DNA from: Apostichopus parvimensis
Lineage: Eukaryota; Echinodermata; Holothuroidea; Aspidochirotida; Stichopodidae
DNA: 24,083 bases
Assembly: GCA_000934455.1 (NCBI GenBank)
Contig: KN882567.1
Coordinates: 34,384-58,466 of the forward strand
Direction of reading: 5' to 3'
The position numbers were made by a program, and so were the translations under genes. This document shows, in pieces, positions 21,201 to 24,083 of the stretch (its first letter is position 1; each line of letters starts with the position of its first letter). The notes under the pieces were generated by a model. The model did no database searches. It saw only the letters and a list, made by a program, of their open reading frames with translations, and was not told where the DNA came from.

Positions 21201-21415
21201 AGGCAACCGGCGATCCGCCGGCGTTTCGCCGGCAGCACCACCGTCGGAACGGCGGCGGAAAACGCCGGCGGAGCGCCGGAGCTTTGGGTCAGTAAACGGC
21301 GGCGTTCCACCGCCTGTAAGGATGGCGTTCCGCCGTCGGATCGCCGCCAATACGCCTCGAATAGCCGTCGAAACGACGGCGTTTTTTTCTCCGAACGCCG
21401 GCATTGCGCGTTCGG
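21201..21415. repeat. GC-rich cluster of short hairpins
   Basis: A CpG-dense island in AT-rich flanks. Hairpins read directly: 21217-21233 (GCCGGCG, loop TTT, perfect 7-bp stem), 21253-21267 (5-bp stem), 21265-21279 (CCGGCG, loop GAG, 6-bp stem), 21298-21314 (5-bp stem), 21324-21334 (GGCG, loop TTC), 21364-21380 (GCCGTCG, loop AAA, perfect 7-bp stem) and 21391-21415 (CCGAACGC, 8-bp stem). GGCGGCG at 21298-21304 also pairs with CGCCGCC at 21342-21348. Long open frames on both strands here result from the composition. Function unknown. It may be part of a repeat family. Confidence 0.8.
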
Positions 21416-22602
21416 TAGTGCCCGCGTTACGCCCTCGAAATGCCCGTCACGATGCTCCGGTCCAGCCGCCGAATTATCCCATGCACTAGTTCTTTCTATA
21501 CGCGGCTACCCTGTGCAATTGCAATGAAACAATGCATTGCACAAACGAGTTCCAGTCGAATGCATATGGTGCATTTCAACCGACGTCGCCCCCATATATT
21601 CACACGTTGGTTGTCTTCTGTGACACTTGCTACAATTCCCTTGGGTTTAGAATTTCCACAGCCCGCAAAAGCTCCAATGATCTACCATATATCTCCCCGA
21701 AACGTCTATTCCGTCCGCTGACATCGGAACATATCAAACGAAAAAAGACCAACTCTGCACAGATTATGAAACAACTGAAAGTTTATTTCCATCATAAAAA
21801 AGACTCGGTACACAGTATGTACACTCAATGTACAGTAGTGACTACACACATTATATAATGAAATGTCATGTACATAGTTCTACAACATACCAATTTGAAC
21901 TGATGTTACCATCACATGCAAAATTATTTTGTTGGATGATCACCTGACCAATTTTATAAATCCTAAAAAGTACAAATGAGTGAGTGACTGATTTAGCTTA
22001 TACTATGCATTTTTTTAATTAGGCAGCTTGTTAAATAACTGGAACCATCACAGTATAGTTCTTTATAGTACACATTTAGACTATGGGCCGAGCGACTATC
22101 GTGTTGTTCCGTAGTCCCGATACGGGTATAACGTAATTTCTGCACCATATCTTCAGAAAAATTAAGAAGATTGATAATCCGAAATGTATTGTTTACATGT
22201 TTATTTCATCTAAATTTTGAGAAATTAATAAAATTGTAATCATTTATCGACTTGAAAAATATACATCCCGTAAAGATAAATTAGACCAATCAAAACATTT
22301 AAATTGCATGACGTCACCAACCTGTGACTTTTTGAGGACGGTATTATTGATAAGTTAGACGCAAAACAGACCGAGAAATGTGTGCTTGATGCACTTTTGA
22401 AGTTTTCGACCGTTAAAAGTGACAAATACCAGTCATTATCCGAAACATCTTGGAAAAATTCTTGGAATATCTTAGATTTTGGAATAACTTGGCAAAATCG
22501 CCAACATTATTCGCATACACCCCTGAATTGTTGAGGCTCAGACCTAACGTTAGTGATTTTAGTCATAGTGATATAGGCCTAGGCCCAGGCGACATATTCG
22601 TG
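21416..22602. other. Intergenic stretch, no gene supported
   Basis: Several open frames of 60-108 residues lack motifs and overlap one another. A broken frame at about 22325-22520 (DGIIDKLDAKQTEKCVLDALLKF...) leads toward the coding fragment at 22603 and may be its decayed upstream part, one frameshift away. Confidence 0.4.
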
Positions 22603-22767
22603 TTGGAACCGCCAACTTTACCCAATGGATTTCACCGTCAATGCTACCAGAAATTCACGAATGCCACCAAAAATACAAGGTCAATTCTAGAAACAGCAAT
22701 TTTTTTTAACAAGAACGGGAGAGACTTGGTACAGTTGGAATATGCATGGTCTAGTTCTGCGAAATAA
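22450..22767 (+). pseudogene. 105-residue frame with His-x-x-Cys motif, possibly a mobile-element gene fragment
   Basis: The frame contains LPNGFHRQCYQKFTN around residues 57-71 (His62, Cys65). Similar His..Cys-Tyr..Phe-Thr segments occur in large repetitive protein families of marine invertebrates that I associate with transposons (from memory, not verified). Twenty codons at 22603-22662 recur in inverted orientation at 23176-23235. The stop TAA at 22765 overlaps an AATAAA at 22763-22768, which could serve as a polyadenylation signal. The first half of the frame shows no motif and a related segment lies upstream in another frame, so I treat it as a fragment rather than an intact gene. An intact small gene is not excluded. 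Confidence 0.4.
22603..22735 (+). repeat. Inverted repeat, left arm
   Basis: Pairs with 23060-23235 on the minus strand. The outer 60 bp (22603-22662) match at 58 of 60 positions. After an indel of about 45 nt, similarity resumes over ACAGCAATTT, TTTTAACAAGAAC and a GACTTG-GTACAG segment. Confidence 0.9.
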
Positions 22768-23059
22768 AATTATTGTACAGTAGGCTACTGGAATAGCTTC
22801 GACAATGCTAGGCTATGCGCTACAATATGATTGTCATTGTAAACAGTAACGTTGAAACTAAAAAAAAAAGGGAATGTTGGGAGGTCAGAAGCGTAGCCTA
22901 GGCTAGCTACAGGTTAGGCCAACACTACCAGCTTGATGTAAATAATATTTCAGAGCACCGCCAACTAGCCTAAAACTGAGTATGACCTTGGTGATCATAA
23001 AAGTCGGGTGAGCAGGGCACCTGATGGAAACCAATAGCATAGTCCCTGGAGAGGTTCCA

Positions 23060-23235
23060 ATAGGCACTGTAACAAGTCACTCCAGTTCTTGTTAAAACAA
23101 ATTGCTGTGTTACTAGAACTGTCCTTTTATTTTTGTAGACCGCAGTTTCTTCTTGAATAGCTCAATAATGATGGAATTCGTGAATTTCTGGTAGCATTGA
23201 CGGTGAAATCCATTGGGTAAAGTTGGTGGCTCCAA
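23060..23235 (-). repeat. Inverted repeat, right arm
   Basis: The minus-strand copy of the left arm. It encodes the same 20-residue block in frame, then diverges to SIIIELFKKKLRSTK before a stop. It is longer than the left arm by an internal segment of about 45 nt. The arms are separated by about 325 bp. Confidence 0.9.
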
Positions 23236-24083
23236 TTTGGGCTGCAAATTTATAAATTTGCTCTATGTTATAACTGTATTAATTACTTGTGACTATATGC
23301 AAAAATATTATGTTCACATTTATAGCTTGTTGATTACCCGCATACATATTTTCATGCACCACATGAAACCCATGATCCACGTGCCAAAGATGGCTTGTGT
23401 GTTGCTTTGGAGGAAGCCTAATCTAGGTAACTTGGGTACCTGGATCCAATGGGGTACAACTTCAGAATAGCCTACCATGCCCATGTAACAAATTAAACTA
23501 GTAGAAGTCACAGTCAACATGTCAATACACAATACTTGGACATCATTTACAAAATTGAGGCAATCATAGTGAAAAATATTTAACCATCATACATGGCAAT
23601 GACATTGTTGTCACATGATGCCGAAAAAAACATACCCTAGTACTATCTTTTCCTGATCAGGAATTTGTAATTCGTTGTTGGATTTTATTCGTTCATATAT
23701 TCCAAACCCTGGTATTTTTTGTTCGGATCACCACATTAAGGGAAAGGTACCTAGCCAGCCTAGGCCTGACAATAAAATATATTCCAACTCATTGAGTTTC
23801 ATTATAAACATCATTAAATAGACATAACACCAATTTTTATCAGGTGTTTCACGTTTGCCCTAATAATTTTTGTTTCAGATCACTTGACACTATTTTGTAT
23901 GAACCGAAACGTCAAAAAACCCCTAAACAGTTTGTGTCATTTCGTACGAACTGGTACTAAACTATCCAATTCTGTTCCAGAATTCCGTTATCTGTGAGTG
24001 TGAGTGAGGTAGCATACGCCCATTAAAAGCCCCATTGACTTACACACTAAATCATAAAAGTAATGTGGTCTCTAAGTCTAGAT
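23236..24083. other. AT-rich stretch to the right edge, nothing recognised
   Basis: There is no supported exon on either strand. Candidate splice acceptors near 23878 and 23981 lead immediately to stops or to tiny segments. Confidence 0.5.

Noticed and set aside
21110-21527. Overlapping long frames on both strands of the GC-rich segment
   Set aside because: GC-rich palindromic DNA lacks stops on both strands. Arg/Ala/Pro-rich translations carry no motif.
1-24083. CRISPR array, bacterial operon or prophage
   Set aside because: No regular spaced identical repeats, no ribosome-binding-site gene strings, and genes clearly have spliceosomal introns.
1-24083. tRNA or rRNA genes
   Set aside because: I looked for a GGTTCGAATC-type T-loop with matching arms and found none. 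No rRNA-like conserved segment was noticed.

Overview
This window is nuclear DNA from an animal, most likely a marine invertebrate and probably an echinoderm (inference). Genes are split by spliceosomal introns with GT..AG ends, the background is AT-rich, decayed transposons of eukaryotic type are frequent, and an animal-type multidomain polyketide synthase lies near a Patched-domain gene. Sea urchins and sea cucumbers carry such synthases. The species cannot be fixed from this sequence alone.

Region by region. 1-4009 (minus strand): the 5' part of a type I polyketide synthase gene. Four coding exons are recognisable (4009-3727, 3409-1938, 1612-1519, 34-1) and join in frame to about 627 residues: a complete ketosynthase with its Cys-His-His triad, a linker and the start of the acyltransferase. 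The gene runs off the left edge. Its third intron holds a tandem array of a roughly 290-bp repeat. 4018-8390: no host gene. It holds a 22-bp minisatellite, the C-terminal remnant of a hAT transposase and a frameshifted Ty3/gypsy pol remnant (reverse transcriptase, RNase H, start of integrase).

9542-14105 (plus strand): a Patched-domain (PTCHD3-like) membrane protein gene. It appears complete, with two coding exons and 906 residues, and a plausible TATA promoter and non-coding first exon lie upstream. 14106-16041: its 3' flank and a microsatellite. 16042-17764: a non-autonomous DNA transposon (hAT-like ends, putative 5-bp target duplication) that carries a long polypurine tract and two copies of its own right end. 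17770-19169: intergenic, with a 130-bp direct repeat. 19170-20519 (plus): two, perhaps three, short phase-compatible exons of an unrecognised gene.

20520-24083: no established gene. It contains a dispersed-repeat core, a strikingly GC-rich cluster of short hairpins (21201-21415) and an inverted duplication of a small coding fragment (22603-22735 against 23060-23235) in which 20 codons differ only at third positions.

The synthase would assemble a polyketide, perhaps a pigment or defensive compound, while the Patched-like protein would act in a membrane. Nothing in the sequence shows that the two work together. The features most worth a second look are the GC-rich hairpin cluster, the inverted coding duplication and the composite transposon with two right ends.
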